DNA of 64,000 nt from Nocardioides gansuensis (lineage in GTDB: Bacteria > Actinomycetota > Actinomycetes > Propionibacteriales > Nocardioidaceae), in NCBI RefSeq assembly GCF_003076135.1, contig NZ_QDGZ01000008.1, positions 1 through 64,000 on the forward strand, written 5' to 3'. The notes under the pieces are model-generated. The model was not told where the DNA came from. It did no database searches and was given only the letters and a program-made list of their open reading frames with translations. Positions 8,174 to 16,473 of the stretch are shown in pieces (position 1 is the first letter of the stretch; each line of letters opens with the position of its first letter). The position numbers and the translations under genes are program-made.

Positions 8174-8530
8174 GTGACCACGCTCGACTCGTTCGCCAGG
8201 CGCGCCACCCGCGCATCCGTGCTGATCGCCGGTGTCGGCCTCGCGCTGCTGACCGCGCCCGCCCACGCCGACGTGCCCGAGGGCTGGAGCAACCCGGAGG
8301 ACGTGGACTCGCTGTATGCGCTGCTGCTGCTCGCCGGCGTGCCCCTCCTGCTCTTCGTCGGCATCGCGACGCTGGTCTACCTCCCCGCGATGATGCGCGG
8401 CGAGAAGCTCACACCGGGCCCGGCAGCTATCGAGGACCAGTGGTTCGGCGGCCCGCGCCAGGGCACCCAGGAGCTCCCCGCCCCCGACGACGAGACCTCG
8501 CAGGCAGGCGGGGCCAGTGGCCGCTGGTGA
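8174..8530 (+). CDS. Membrane protein of unknown function, 118 residues
   Basis: A 118-residue protein with an N-terminal signal or anchor (ASVLIAGVGLALLTAPAHAD, with an A-x-A type cleavage site), a second hydrophobic span (SLYALLLLAGVPLLLFVGIA) and a polar Pro/Glu-rich tail. It starts with GTG, and its last 14 bases overlap the DUF5130 gene in another frame, so the two are probably translationally coupled. This pairing suggests a joint envelope role. The specific function is unknown. Confidence 0.75.
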   Translation: MTTLDSFARRATRASVLIAGVGLALLTAPAHADVPEGWSNPEDVDSLYALLLLAGVPLLLFVGIATLVYLPAMMRGEKLTPGPAAIEDQWFGGPRQGTQELPAPDDETSQAGGASGRW

Positions 8531-8906
8531 GCTGCTGACCGACCAGGACCGTCAGGCCGTCGACGAGGCCATCCGCAAGGCGGAGCAGCTCGCCCGCTTC
8601 GAGTTCTCGGTGTTCGTCGGCACCGTCCAGGGCGACGACCCGCGTGCCTTCGCCACCCAGCTGCACAACCGCCTCGTCGCGCCCTCGCGCAGCATCCTGC
8701 TGATGGTGGACCCGACGGCTCGCGTCATCGAGGTCGTCACCGGCCGCGAGGTGCGTCGCCACCTCACCGACGCCGAGGTCAGGCTCGCGGTCCTCGAGAT
8801 GCGGACCGCCTTCGCCGCGGGCGAGCTGGCCGCCGGCCTCAAGCGCGGCCTCGCCATGCTCGCCGAGCACGCCCGCCCGCAGCACACCCTGCACGCCGAC
8901 TCCTGA
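8517..8906 (+). CDS. DUF5130 family protein (TPM-like domain)
   Basis: A 129-residue protein of the actinobacterial DUF5130 group. It has a TPM-like alpha/beta core: QAVDEAIRKAEQLARFEFSV, then a hydrophobic strand RSILLMVDPTARVIEVVTG and a helix DAEVRLAVLEMRTAF. The GTG start lies inside the end of the preceding membrane protein gene (14-base overlap). No catalytic residues can be assigned. A tandem repeat begins at its stop codon and a terminator hairpin follows. Confidence 0.8.
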   Translation: MAAGELLTDQDRQAVDEAIRKAEQLARFEFSVFVGTVQGDDPRAFATQLHNRLVAPSRSILLMVDPTARVIEVVTGREVRRHLTDAEVRLAVLEMRTAFAAGELAAGLKRGLAMLAEHARPQHTLHADS

Positions 8907-8951
8907 ACACGGCAGACGCTGAACACGGCAGACGCTGAACACGGCAGACGC
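8904..8951. repeat. Three exact 16-bp tandem copies
   Basis: The unit TGAACACGGCAGACGC occurs three times without a mismatch at 8904-8919, 8920-8935 and 8936-8951. The first copy contains the stop codon of the DUF5130 gene and the last runs into the left arm of the terminator hairpin. Copy number may vary among strains. Confidence 0.9.
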
Positions 8952-8978
8952 CCGGTGACCTCACGGTCACCGGGCGTC
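8947..8978. terminator. Bidirectional terminator hairpin
   Basis: A perfect 14-bp inverted repeat (GACGCCCGGTGACC, loop TCAC, then its complement). It lies between the convergent DUF5130 gene and pepN and could stop transcription from both sides. It lacks a long T tract, as is common in actinobacteria. Confidence 0.8.
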
Positions 8979-8997
8979 ATCTGGTGGGGTACGCCGC

Positions 8998-11541
8998 TCA
9001 GCCGGCGTCGCAGGCCTGTGCGGCGAGCGCCCGGGCCAGGTCGGCACGGGCCTCGCTGACGTAGCGCTTCGCGGCCTTGGGGGCCGTCGACGTGGCCAGC
9101 CACTCGTCGAGGCGAGCCACGACCTCGGGGGAGCAGGCCGCCCGGGGGAAGCCGAGCTCGAGGACCACGGACCCCTTGTGGAAGCCGAGGGTGTCCAGGC
9201 ACGTCTCGGCGGCCTCGAGGAACTTCTCGACGTACTCGCGCGCCAGCTCCTCCTGGCCGAAGCGGAAGATCGACATGACCATCTCGCGGGACGTCTCGTT
9301 CGGCGTGGCCGGGTCGAGGATCGCGGCCCAGCCGGCGGCCTTGGCCTCGGCGGTGGGCTGCGCGACCCGGGCGGCCGCGGCCTTCTCCTTCCCGGAGATG
9401 GTGTTGTCGCGCTCGAGCTCGGCGTCGATCTCGGCCTCGCCGATCTCGCCGAGCCCCGCGAGGGCCTCGAGCAGGCCCCAGCGCAGGTCCTGGTCGACAG
9501 CGAGTCCCTCGACGGTGAACGAGCCGTCGAGCAGGCCCTTCAACTCGGCGACGGCCTGCTCGCTGTGGGCAGCGGCGGCGTAGGACCGGGCGAAGGTGAG
9601 CTGGTGGTCGCTGCCGGGAGCCGCCTCGAGCAGCAGGGTGCGGAGGCCCTGCTCCCACTCGGCGCGCAGCGCCTCGCGGTGCTCCGGCGCGGAGTAGAAG
9701 CGCACCGCCATGCCGGTCGACGCGGGGATCCGGGTGACGCCCCACGCGTCGGTCTCCTGGCCGATGTTGGCCAGCACCAGCCGCATGAAGTCCGTGGTCG
9801 GCATCTCGGCGTCGCGGGTCATGTCCCACGCCGCGCCCCACACGAGGGCCCGGGCGAGCGAGTCGTCGAGGCGGGAGAGGCCCTCGATCGCCGTACGCAG
9901 GGAGCGCTCGTCGAGCCGGATCTTGGCGTAGGCCTGGTCCTCGTCGTTGAGCAGCAGCAGGTCGGGCTGCTTGGTGCCGATCAGCTTCTCGACCTTGGTC
10001 GACTCGCCCTCGACGTCCACCTCGAGGTATTCACGGCGCACCAGGGCGCCGTCCTCACCCGCGTCGTACAGGCCGATGCCGAGGCGGTGCCGGCGCAGGG
10101 TCGGCCAGTCGGGGTGGGCTGACTGCACTACCCGGAACGAGGAGTAGGCGCCGGTCTCGTCGAGCTCGAAGGCGGGCTTCAACGTGTTGACGCCCGCGGT
10201 CTGCAGCCACTCCTGCGCCCAGGACTCGAGCTCGCGGCCCGAGGAGCGCTCGAGTGCGGCGAGCAGGTCCTTGAACTCGGAGTTGCCGTACTCGTGGTCC
10301 TTGAAGTAGTCGCGCAGCCCCGCCAGGAACGGCTCGAGGCCCACCCAGGCGACGAGCTGCTTGAGCACCGACGCGCCCTTGGCGTAGGTGATCATGTCGA
10401 AGTTGACCTCGACGGCGTGGAGGTCGACGTTGTCGGCCGCGATCGGGTGGGTCGACGGCAGCTGGTCGGCGCGGTAGCCGGTCTGCTTGCGGGCATTGGC
10501 GAAGCCGGTCCAGGCGTCGGTGTACTCGGTCGCCTCGGCCTCGCACCAGTAGCAGGCCCACTCGGCGAACGACTCGTTGAGCCACAGGTCGTCCCACCAC
10601 TTCATGGTCACCAGGTCGCCGAACCACATGTGCGCCATCTCGTGGGTGATCACCGAGGCGCGGAACTCGAAGAACGAGCGGGGCTGGCGGGAGCGGGGGA
10701 GGTATTCGTCGCGCAGGGTCACGCAGCCGGCGTTCTCCATCGCGCCCATGTTGTATTCCGGCACGTAGAGCTGGTCGTACTTGCCGAACGGGTAGGGGTA
10801 GTCGAACTGCTCCTCGAAGAACTGGAAGCTCTGCTTGGTCAGCTCGACCAGCACGTCGGTGTCGAGGTGCTCCTTGAGCGACTGGCGGCAGTAGTGGCCC
10901 AGCGGGATCTCGCCGTACTTGCCGACGTAGGTGTCGAACTCCGCGTGGTACTCACCGGCCACGACGGCGGTGATGTAGGTCGACATCGGCTTGGTCTCGG
11001 GGAACCGCCACACCGCCCTGCCGCCGCCCAGCGACTCAGGCTCGGGGGTGGGCGCGTTGGACACGACGACCCAGTGGTCGGGGGCGGTGACAGTGAACGT
11101 GAAGCGGGACTTCAGGTCGGGCTGCTCGAAGGTGGTGAACACGCGGCGGGCGTCGGGCACCTCGAACTGCGAGTAGAGGTAGACGCGGTCGTCGGCGGGG
11201 TCCACGAAGCGGTGCAGGCCCTCGCCGGAGTTGCTGTAGGTGCAGTCGGCGCGCACCACCAGCGTGTTGTCAGCCTCCAGGCCGTCCAGGGCGATGCGGG
11301 AGTCGGCGTACGCCGTCGCGGGGTCGAGGCGGCGTCCGTTGAGCGTGATCTCGTGGACGGTCGCGTCGACCAGGTCGGCGAACGTCGAGGCTCCCGGCTC
11401 AGTGCACGTGAAGCGCAGCGTGGTGGTCGATCCGAAGGTCTTGTCGCCCGTCGTGAGGTCCAGGTCGATGGAGTACGACGTGACGTCCAGGAGGGCGGCG
11501 CGGGTGGCCGCCTCGTCCCTGGTCAGGTTGGTTCCAGGCAT
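8998..11541 (-). CDS. pepN: Aminopeptidase N (M1 family zinc metallopeptidase)
   Basis: An 847-residue zinc exopeptidase that removes N-terminal residues from peptides in the cytoplasm. The exopeptidase motif GAMEN is at 266-270. The zinc site is H300, E301, H304 (HEMAH) and E323 (in WLNESFAEW), the usual 18-residue spacing. The length and the C-terminal helical ERAP1-like region match actinobacterial PepN. It stands alone, divergent from the nitroreductase-like gene by 59 bases and separated from DUF5130 by a hairpin. The ATG at 11541 fits the family's N terminus (NLTRDEAATRA). Confidence 0.97.
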   Translation of the reverse strand: MPGTNLTRDEAATRAALLDVTSYSIDLDLTTGDKTFGSTTTLRFTCTEPGASTFADLVDATVHEITLNGRRLDPATAYADSRIALDGLEADNTLVVRADCTYSNSGEGLHRFVDPADDRVYLYSQFEVPDARRVFTTFEQPDLKSRFTFTVTAPDHWVVVSNAPTPEPESLGGGRAVWRFPETKPMSTYITAVVAGEYHAEFDTYVGKYGEIPLGHYCRQSLKEHLDTDVLVELTKQSFQFFEEQFDYPYPFGKYDQLYVPEYNMGAMENAGCVTLRDEYLPRSRQPRSFFEFRASVITHEMAHMWFGDLVTMKWWDDLWLNESFAEWACYWCEAEATEYTDAWTGFANARKQTGYRADQLPSTHPIAADNVDLHAVEVNFDMITYAKGASVLKQLVAWVGLEPFLAGLRDYFKDHEYGNSEFKDLLAALERSSGRELESWAQEWLQTAGVNTLKPAFELDETGAYSSFRVVQSAHPDWPTLRRHRLGIGLYDAGEDGALVRREYLEVDVEGESTKVEKLIGTKQPDLLLLNDEDQAYAKIRLDERSLRTAIEGLSRLDDSLARALVWGAAWDMTRDAEMPTTDFMRLVLANIGQETDAWGVTRIPASTGMAVRFYSAPEHREALRAEWEQGLRTLLLEAAPGSDHQLTFARSYAAAAHSEQAVAELKGLLDGSFTVEGLAVDQDLRWGLLEALAGLGEIGEAEIDAELERDNTISGKEKAAAARVAQPTAEAKAAGWAAILDPATPNETSREMVMSIFRFGQEELAREYVEKFLEAAETCLDTLGFHKGSVVLELGFPRAACSPEVVARLDEWLATSTAPKAAKRYVSEARADLARALAAQACDAG

Positions 11542-11600
11542 GGGGGGATCATGTCACTCGGGTCACAACGGCGACCAACCGCTGTGACATCGTGTCGGGT

Positions 11601-12200
11601 ATGACCAAGGCCGACTTCTGGTTCGACCCGCTCTGCCCGTACGCGTGGATCAGCTCCCGGTGGATGCTCGAGGTCGAGCAGGTGCGCGACATCAACACGA
11701 CGTGGCACGTGATGAGCCTCGCCTACCTCAACAAGGACAAGGACATCTCCGAGGACTACCGCAAGATGCTGGAGCCGGCCTGGGGGCCGGTGCGGGTGTG
11801 CGTCGCCGCGGAGGAGCGCCACGGCAACCAGCGGCTGCTCGACCTCTACACCGCGATGGGCACGCGCATCCACCACGAGCAGGCCGGCCTCACCCGCGAG
11901 ATGGCGGAGGCGGCGCTCGCCGACGCCGGGATGGACGCCGACCTGATCGACGCCTGGGACAACGACGGGATCGACGAGGTCGTGGTGAAGAGCCATCACG
12001 AGGGCATGGACGCGGTCGGCGACGACGTGGGCACGCCGACCATCCACGTCGAGGGCGCGGCGTTCTTCGGCCCCGTGCTCTCGAAGATCCCGCGCGGCGA
12101 GGAGGCCGGCCGGCTGTGGGACGGGTGCGTCCTGCTGGCGAACGTGCCCTACTTCTACGAGCTGAAGCGCTCGCGCACGGGAGAGCTCGACTTCAGCTGA
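11601..12200 (+). CDS. DsbA-like protein related to mycothiol-dependent nitroreductase Rv2466c
   Basis: A 199-residue thioredoxin-fold protein with the DsbA-type helical insert. The N-terminal run ADFWFDPLCPYAWISSRW is the signature of the Rv2466c group, which uses mycothiol as reductant. In Rv2466c the site is CPWC; here it is CPYA (Cys12, Ala15), so the second cysteine is missing and a monothiol mechanism is expected. The cis-Pro loop is GTPTIHV. The ATG at 11601 was preferred over a GTG three codons earlier. It is transcribed towards metG, with 77 bases between them. Confidence 0.88.
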   Translation: MTKADFWFDPLCPYAWISSRWMLEVEQVRDINTTWHVMSLAYLNKDKDISEDYRKMLEPAWGPVRVCVAAEERHGNQRLLDLYTAMGTRIHHEQAGLTREMAEAALADAGMDADLIDAWDNDGIDEVVVKSHHEGMDAVGDDVGTPTIHVEGAAFFGPVLSKIPRGEEAGRLWDGCVLLANVPYFYELKRSRTGELDFS

Positions 12201-12206
12201 CGCACC

Positions 12207-12232
12207 GGCTGGTCGAGCGAAGTCGAGACCAC
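12207..12232. repeat. Possible dispersed GGTCGAGCGAAGTCGAGACC element
   Basis: This 20-base core lies between the nitroreductase-like gene and metG. I recall very similar elements scattered through Nocardioides-type genomes, but only one copy is seen in this window, so its status as a repeat rests on memory and not on this sequence. Confidence 0.3.
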
Positions 12233-12235
12233 TCG

Positions 12236-12258
12236 GGCGCCGAAGGCCCGGCGGCGCC
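12236..12258 (+). terminator. Possible terminator hairpin before metG
   Basis: A 7-bp stem GGCGCCG / CGGCGCC with a 9-base loop lies 36 to 58 bases after the nitroreductase-like gene and 20 bases before metG. It could end the upstream transcript or sit in the metG leader. Confidence 0.35.
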
Positions 12259-12277
12259 TGCTCACTAGGATCGAGCC

Positions 12278-14095
12278 ATGAGTCGTGTCCTCTCAGCAGT
12301 CGCCTGGCCGTATGCCAACGGCCCGCGCCACATCGGCCACGTGGCCGGCTTCGGCGTGCCCTCCGACGTCTTCTCCCGCTACATGCGGATGGCCGGACAC
12401 GACGTGCTCATGGTCAGCGGCACCGACGAGCACGGCACGCCGATCCTGGTCACGGCCGACAAGGAGGGCGTCACCGCCAGGGAGCTCGCCGACCGCAACA
12501 ACCGGGTCATCGTCGAGGACCTGGCGGCGCTCGGCCTGTCCTACGACCTCTTCACCCGCACGACGACGGGCAACCACTACCGCGTCGTGCAGGAGATGTT
12601 CACGACCGTGCGAGACAACGGCTACATGGTCGAGCAGACCACGAAGTCCGCGATCAGCCCGTCGACCGGCCGCACGCTGCCCGACCGCTACATCGAGGGC
12701 ACCTGCCCGATCTGCAAGTACGCCGAGGCGCGGGGCGACCAGTGCGACAACTGCGGCAACCAGCTGGACCCCACCGACCTGATCGACCCGCGCTCGAAGA
12801 TCAACGGCGAGACCCCGGCATTCGTCGACACCCAGCACTACTTCCTCGACCTGCCGGCTCTCGCCGGTGCGCTGGGGGAGTGGCTCGACGAGCGCGAGTC
12901 GAGCGGCACCTGGCGGCCCAACGTCATCAAGTTCTCCCAGAACATCCTCAAGGAGATCCGGCCGCGGGCGATGACCCGCGACATCGACTGGGGCATCCCG
13001 GTCCCGGGCTGGGAGGACCAGCCCACCAAGCGGCTCTACGTGTGGTTCGACGCCGTGATCGGCTACCTCTCCGCCTCCATCGAGTGGGCCCGCCGGCTGG
13101 CCGAGACCGAGGGAAGCAGCCCGGAGAGGTGGCGCGACTGGTGGAACGACCCGGAGGCGCTGTCCTACTACTTCATGGGCAAGGACAACATCGTCTTCCA
13201 CTCCCAGATCTGGCCGGCAGAGCTGCTGGCCTACTCCGGATCGGGCGACAAGGGCGGCGAGCCCGGCACGTTCGGCGAGCTCAACCTGCCGACCGAGGTC
13301 GTCTCCAGCGAGTTCATGACGATGGAGAGCAGGCAGTTCTCCACGTCCCGCGGCCACGTGATCCTCGTCCGCGACGTGCTCGAGCGCTACGGTCCCGACC
13401 CGCTGCGCTACTTCATCTGCGCCGCCGGCCCGGAGACCTCGGACGCCGACTTCACCTGGGCCGAGTTCGTGCAGCGCAACAACTCCGAGCTGGTCGCGGG
13501 CTGGGGCAACCTCGTCAACCGCACGGCCACCATGGTCGCGAAGAACTTCGGCGAGATCCCCGAATGCGGTCCCCTCGAGGAGGTCGACGAGGCCGTCCTC
13601 GCCACCGTCCGCGGCGGCTTCGGGTCCGTGGGCGCGCTGCTCGGCCGGCACAAGCTGCGTGCGGGCATCGCGGAGGCGATGCGGATCGTCGGCGAGGTGA
13701 ACAAGTACCTCACCGTCACCGAGCCCTACAAGATGAAGGACGACTCCCAGCGCGAGCGACTGGCGACCGTCCTCCACGTCGCCGTGCAGTGCGTGAGCGA
13801 CTGCAACACGCTGCTCGCGCCCTTCCTGCCGCACGCCGCCAACAAGGTGCACGCGGTGCTCGGAGGCGAGGGCGAGCTCATCCCGATGCCGCGGATCGAG
13901 GAGGTCGACGAGCTCGAGCCGGACAGCGGCGCCGGCCTCGTGACGTATCCGGTCATCACCGGCGACTACACGGCCACGCCGGCCTGGGAGTCGCGCGCGG
14001 TCGTGCCCGGCACGAAGGTGGACAAGCCCACGCCCGTCTTCACCAAGCTCGATCCCTCGGTGGTCGAGGAGGAGCTGGCCCGGGTCAGCGGCTGA
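12278..14095 (+). CDS. metG: Methionyl-tRNA synthetase
   Basis: A 605-residue class I aminoacyl-tRNA synthetase that charges tRNA-Met. The HIGH motif is in NGPRHIGHVAGF near residue 18. A zinc knuckle is visible as CPICKYAEARGDQCDNC. The KMSKS-equivalent is the divergent FSTSR in ESRQFSTSRGHVILVRD, the form found in one actinobacterial MetRS branch. The C-terminal part is a helical anticodon-binding domain without the extra EMAP/Trbp111-type dimerisation domain. Its stop codon region overlaps the convergent alkyltransferase-like gene by 11 bases. Confidence 0.97.
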   Translation: MSRVLSAVAWPYANGPRHIGHVAGFGVPSDVFSRYMRMAGHDVLMVSGTDEHGTPILVTADKEGVTARELADRNNRVIVEDLAALGLSYDLFTRTTTGNHYRVVQEMFTTVRDNGYMVEQTTKSAISPSTGRTLPDRYIEGTCPICKYAEARGDQCDNCGNQLDPTDLIDPRSKINGETPAFVDTQHYFLDLPALAGALGEWLDERESSGTWRPNVIKFSQNILKEIRPRAMTRDIDWGIPVPGWEDQPTKRLYVWFDAVIGYLSASIEWARRLAETEGSSPERWRDWWNDPEALSYYFMGKDNIVFHSQIWPAELLAYSGSGDKGGEPGTFGELNLPTEVVSSEFMTMESRQFSTSRGHVILVRDVLERYGPDPLRYFICAAGPETSDADFTWAEFVQRNNSELVAGWGNLVNRTATMVAKNFGEIPECGPLEEVDEAVLATVRGGFGSVGALLGRHKLRAGIAEAMRIVGEVNKYLTVTEPYKMKDDSQRERLATVLHVAVQCVSDCNTLLAPFLPHAANKVHAVLGGEGELIPMPRIEEVDELEPDSGAGLVTYPVITGDYTATPAWESRAVVPGTKVDKPTPVFTKLDPSVVEEELARVSG

Positions 14096-14441
14096 CGTCG
14101 CCGCCGAGGCCGGCGGTCGCGCGCTCCCAGTCGTCGGCCAGCTGCACCAGGTCGCAGCGGAAGTCGGCGATCCGGCAGCCGAGGCCGTTGGGCTTCCAGG
14201 TGATGCCCTCGTCCGCCCAGCGCGGCCGGGCCTCGTCGCGCAGGTGGGCGGGCAGGTCGCCGTAGGAGTTGGTGATCCGCCACCAGGGCACGTCCGAGCC
14301 GAGCCGGCTCATGATCGCGCCGACGTGGCGGGGTCCGGTGCCCACCAGGCCCGCGACGTCGCCGTACGACGCGACGCGGCCCCGCGGGACCTGCTCGGCC
14401 GCGCGGAGCACGAGCTCGGCAACGAGGTCGTCCATGCGCAC
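14085..14441 (-). CDS. Alkyltransferase-like protein (ATL)
   Basis: A 118-residue protein of the MGMT DNA-binding family. In O6-alkylguanine alkyltransferases the reactive site is PCHR; here it reads PWWR (residues 52-55), with Trp in place of the acceptor Cys. Such ATL proteins cannot remove the alkyl group. In the studied members they bind O6-alkylguanine, flip the base and hand the lesion to nucleotide excision repair. The helix-turn-helix region with GRVASYGDVAGLVG is intact. A GTG at 14441 or an ATG two codons later may start translation. Confidence 0.9.
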   Translation of the reverse strand: MRMDDLVAELVLRAAEQVPRGRVASYGDVAGLVGTGPRHVGAIMSRLGSDVPWWRITNSYGDLPAHLRDEARPRWADEGITWKPNGLGCRIADFRCDLVQLADDWERATAGLGGDVSR

Positions 14442-14467
14442 ATCATGGCCCCAGTAGATTCGTCCCC

Positions 14468-15028
14468 GTGACCGCCGAGATGTACGTCCCCGAGTTCGTC
14501 CTCCGTCAGCGGCTGACGCTGATGGTCAACCGCTACGAGGTCCGCGTGCCCGACGCCCAGGGGCGCCTGATGGCGTTCGCCGAGCAGAAGCGGATGACGT
14601 TCCGCGAGCAGGTCACCTTCTTCGAGGACGACACCAAGGCCCGGCCGGTGTTCGCCTTCCGCGCCCGCCAGCGCCTCGACCTCAACGCCGGCTACGACGT
14701 CACCGACGAGTCGGGCGCGCCCCTCGGCTTCTTCCGCAAGGACTTCGGGGCCAGCCTGCTGCGCTCGACCTTCCACCTCGAGGGGCCCGGCGTCACCGGC
14801 ACCGGCCGGGAGCGCAGCATGCCGGTCGCACTGCTGCGCCGGTTCACCGACGTGGACTTCCTGCCCATCCACTTCGACTTCGTCGACCCGCAGGGCGCGC
14901 CGCTGATCTCGGTGGAGCGGAAGTTCGCGATGCGCGACACCTACCGGGTCACGGTGCCGGACCCGCGCGTGGACTTCCGGCTGGCGGCCGCCGTGTCCGT
15001 GGCCGTCGACGCCCTGATGGCTCGGTGA
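14468..15028 (+). CDS. LURP-one-related / scramblase-fold protein
   Basis: A 186-residue protein with the tubby-like LURP-one/scramblase-type beta barrel. The recurring pattern is visible: EVRVPDAQGRLMAFAEQKRM, FRARQRLDLNAGYDVTDES, APLGFFRKDFG and a C-terminal hydrophobic helix LAAAVSVAVDALMA. Proteins of this group in actinobacteria have no proven role. The GTG start at 14468 is the only plausible one. It is divergent from the ATL gene and lies 22 bases before rpiB, so it may be the first gene of an operon with rpiB and the glycosylase. Confidence 0.8.
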   Translation: MTAEMYVPEFVLRQRLTLMVNRYEVRVPDAQGRLMAFAEQKRMTFREQVTFFEDDTKARPVFAFRARQRLDLNAGYDVTDESGAPLGFFRKDFGASLLRSTFHLEGPGVTGTGRERSMPVALLRRFTDVDFLPIHFDFVDPQGAPLISVERKFAMRDTYRVTVPDPRVDFRLAAAVSVAVDALMAR

Positions 15029-15050
15029 CGGATTCTGGAACACTGACGCC

Positions 15051-15599
15051 ATGCGCGTACACCTCGGCTCCGACCACGCGGGCCTCGAGCTCAAGGACCA
15101 CCTGCTGAACTGGCTGGTCGACCGCGGCTACGAGGCCGTCGACCACGGTCCCTTCGTCTACGACGCCCTCGACGACTACCCGGTCTTCTGCCTGCGGGCG
15201 GCCGACGGCGTCGCGGCCGAGCGTGCGGAGGGCCTGGACAGCCTCGGCGTCGTGATCGGCGGCTCCGGCAACGGCGAGCAGATGGCGGCCAACAAGGTGC
15301 CCGGCATCCGCTGCGCCCTGGTCTGGTCGGAGGAGACCGCGGTGCTCGCACGCGAGCACAACGACGCCAACGTCGTGTCCGTCGGCGGCCGGATGCACTC
15401 GCTCGAGGACATGACCCGCTTCGTCGAGGTCTTCCTCACCACCGACTTCCCGGGCGATGAGCGCCACGTGCGCCGCATCACGATGATGGCGGACTACGAG
15501 CAGACCAGGGAGCTGCCGCCGCTGCCCGAGTCCGCGCTCCACGGTCGCACGATGGTCGACCGGGTCGGTGGCGAGGGCGACCTGCCCCCACATGCCTGA
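15051..15599 (+). CDS. rpiB: Ribose-5-phosphate isomerase B
   Basis: A 182-residue RpiB/LacAB-family isomerase that interconverts ribose 5-phosphate and ribulose 5-phosphate in the pentose phosphate pathway. The N-terminal SDHAGLELKDHL and the active-site loop VVIGGSGNGEQMAANKV are present; as in other actinobacterial members the proton-shuttling residue in this loop is replaced, so the reaction probably uses a Glu (in GNGEQ). The C-terminal half (HNDANVVSVGGRMHS) is typical. It overlaps the next gene by 8 bases. Confidence 0.95.
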   Translation: MRVHLGSDHAGLELKDHLLNWLVDRGYEAVDHGPFVYDALDDYPVFCLRAADGVAAERAEGLDSLGVVIGGSGNGEQMAANKVPGIRCALVWSEETAVLAREHNDANVVSVGGRMHSLEDMTRFVEVFLTTDFPGDERHVRRITMMADYEQTRELPPLPESALHGRTMVDRVGGEGDLPPHA

Positions 15600-16473
15600 G
15601 GGGCACACCCTCCGACGCCTGGCCCTCGACCTCACCGCCGCGTTCGGCGGGCGGGGGGTGCGGGTGTCGAGCCCGCAGGGCCGCTTCGCCGCCGACGCGG
15701 CCTCACTGGACGGCGCGGAGTGCGTCGGCGCCGACTCCGCCGGCAAGCACCTGTTCCTGGAGTTCGCCGGTGAGCGATTCGTGCACGTGCACCTCGGCCT
15801 CATCGGCACGTTCGACGTCCACTGCGACGTCGCCGAGGTCCCGCCGCCGGTCGGACAGGTGCGGCTGCGGGTCTCGACGGTCGACGGCGACCACGCGTCG
15901 TACGCCGACTTGCGCGGCGCCATCCAGTGCGACCTCGTCACCCGGGCCCGCGTCGAGGAGGTCGTCGCCGGCCTGGGCCCCGACCCCCTGCGGCCCGACG
16001 CCGACCCCGCGCGGGCCTGGCGGCGGATCTCGCGCAGCAGCCGCTCGATCGGCGACCTGCTGATGGACCAGTCGGTCGTCGCAGGAGTCGGCAACGTCTA
16101 CCGCGCCGAGGTGCTCTTCCGGCACCGGATCGACCCCAGGCGGCCGGGCCGTAGCCTGCGGTCCGGCCAGTTCCGGGCGATCTGGGACGACCTCGTCGAG
16201 CTGATGGCGGACGGCGTCCGCACGGGGCGGATCGACACCGTGCGGCCCCAGCACACGCCCGAGGCGATGGGCAGGCCGCCCCGCGTGGACGACCACGGCG
16301 GCGAGGTCTACGTCTACCGGCGCACGGGCCGGGCCTGCCACGTCTGTGGTTCGGTGGTGCGCACCGAGGTGCTCGCCGGACGCAATCTCTTCTGGTGCCC
16401 GCGCTGCCAGCCCACGTTCCGTTCGCGCGCCGTAAAGTCGTCCTCACCCGCACCCCCAGGACCGAGGACATGA
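15592..16473 (+). CDS. nei: Fpg/Nei-family DNA glycosylase
   Basis: A 293-residue base-excision repair enzyme. It begins MPEGHT, in which Pro2 and Glu3 are the catalytic pair and His5/Thr6 are typical of endonuclease VIII-type Nei enzymes. The helix-two-turn-helix region with MDQSVVAGVGNVYRAEVLF contains the conserved Asn. A C-terminal zinc finger CHVCGSVVRTEV ends with WCPRCQ. It should remove oxidised pyrimidines and cleave the backbone. The start overlaps rpiB by 8 bases, and its stop shares ATGA with the next gene. The family is firm; substrate preference is inferred. Confidence 0.94.
   Translation: MPEGHTLRRLALDLTAAFGGRGVRVSSPQGRFAADAASLDGAECVGADSAGKHLFLEFAGERFVHVHLGLIGTFDVHCDVAEVPPPVGQVRLRVSTVDGDHASYADLRGAIQCDLVTRARVEEVVAGLGPDPLRPDADPARAWRRISRSSRSIGDLLMDQSVVAGVGNVYRAEVLFRHRIDPRRPGRSLRSGQFRAIWDDLVELMADGVRTGRIDTVRPQHTPEAMGRPPRVDDHGGEVYVYRRTGRACHVCGSVVRTEVLAGRNLFWCPRCQPTFRSRAVKSSSPAPPGPRT

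Noticed and set aside
12293..13852. A 519-residue minus-strand frame opposite metG
   Set aside because: It is the mirror of the metG reading frame, His/Asp/Val-rich as expected for antisense of G/C-biased codons, with no domain.
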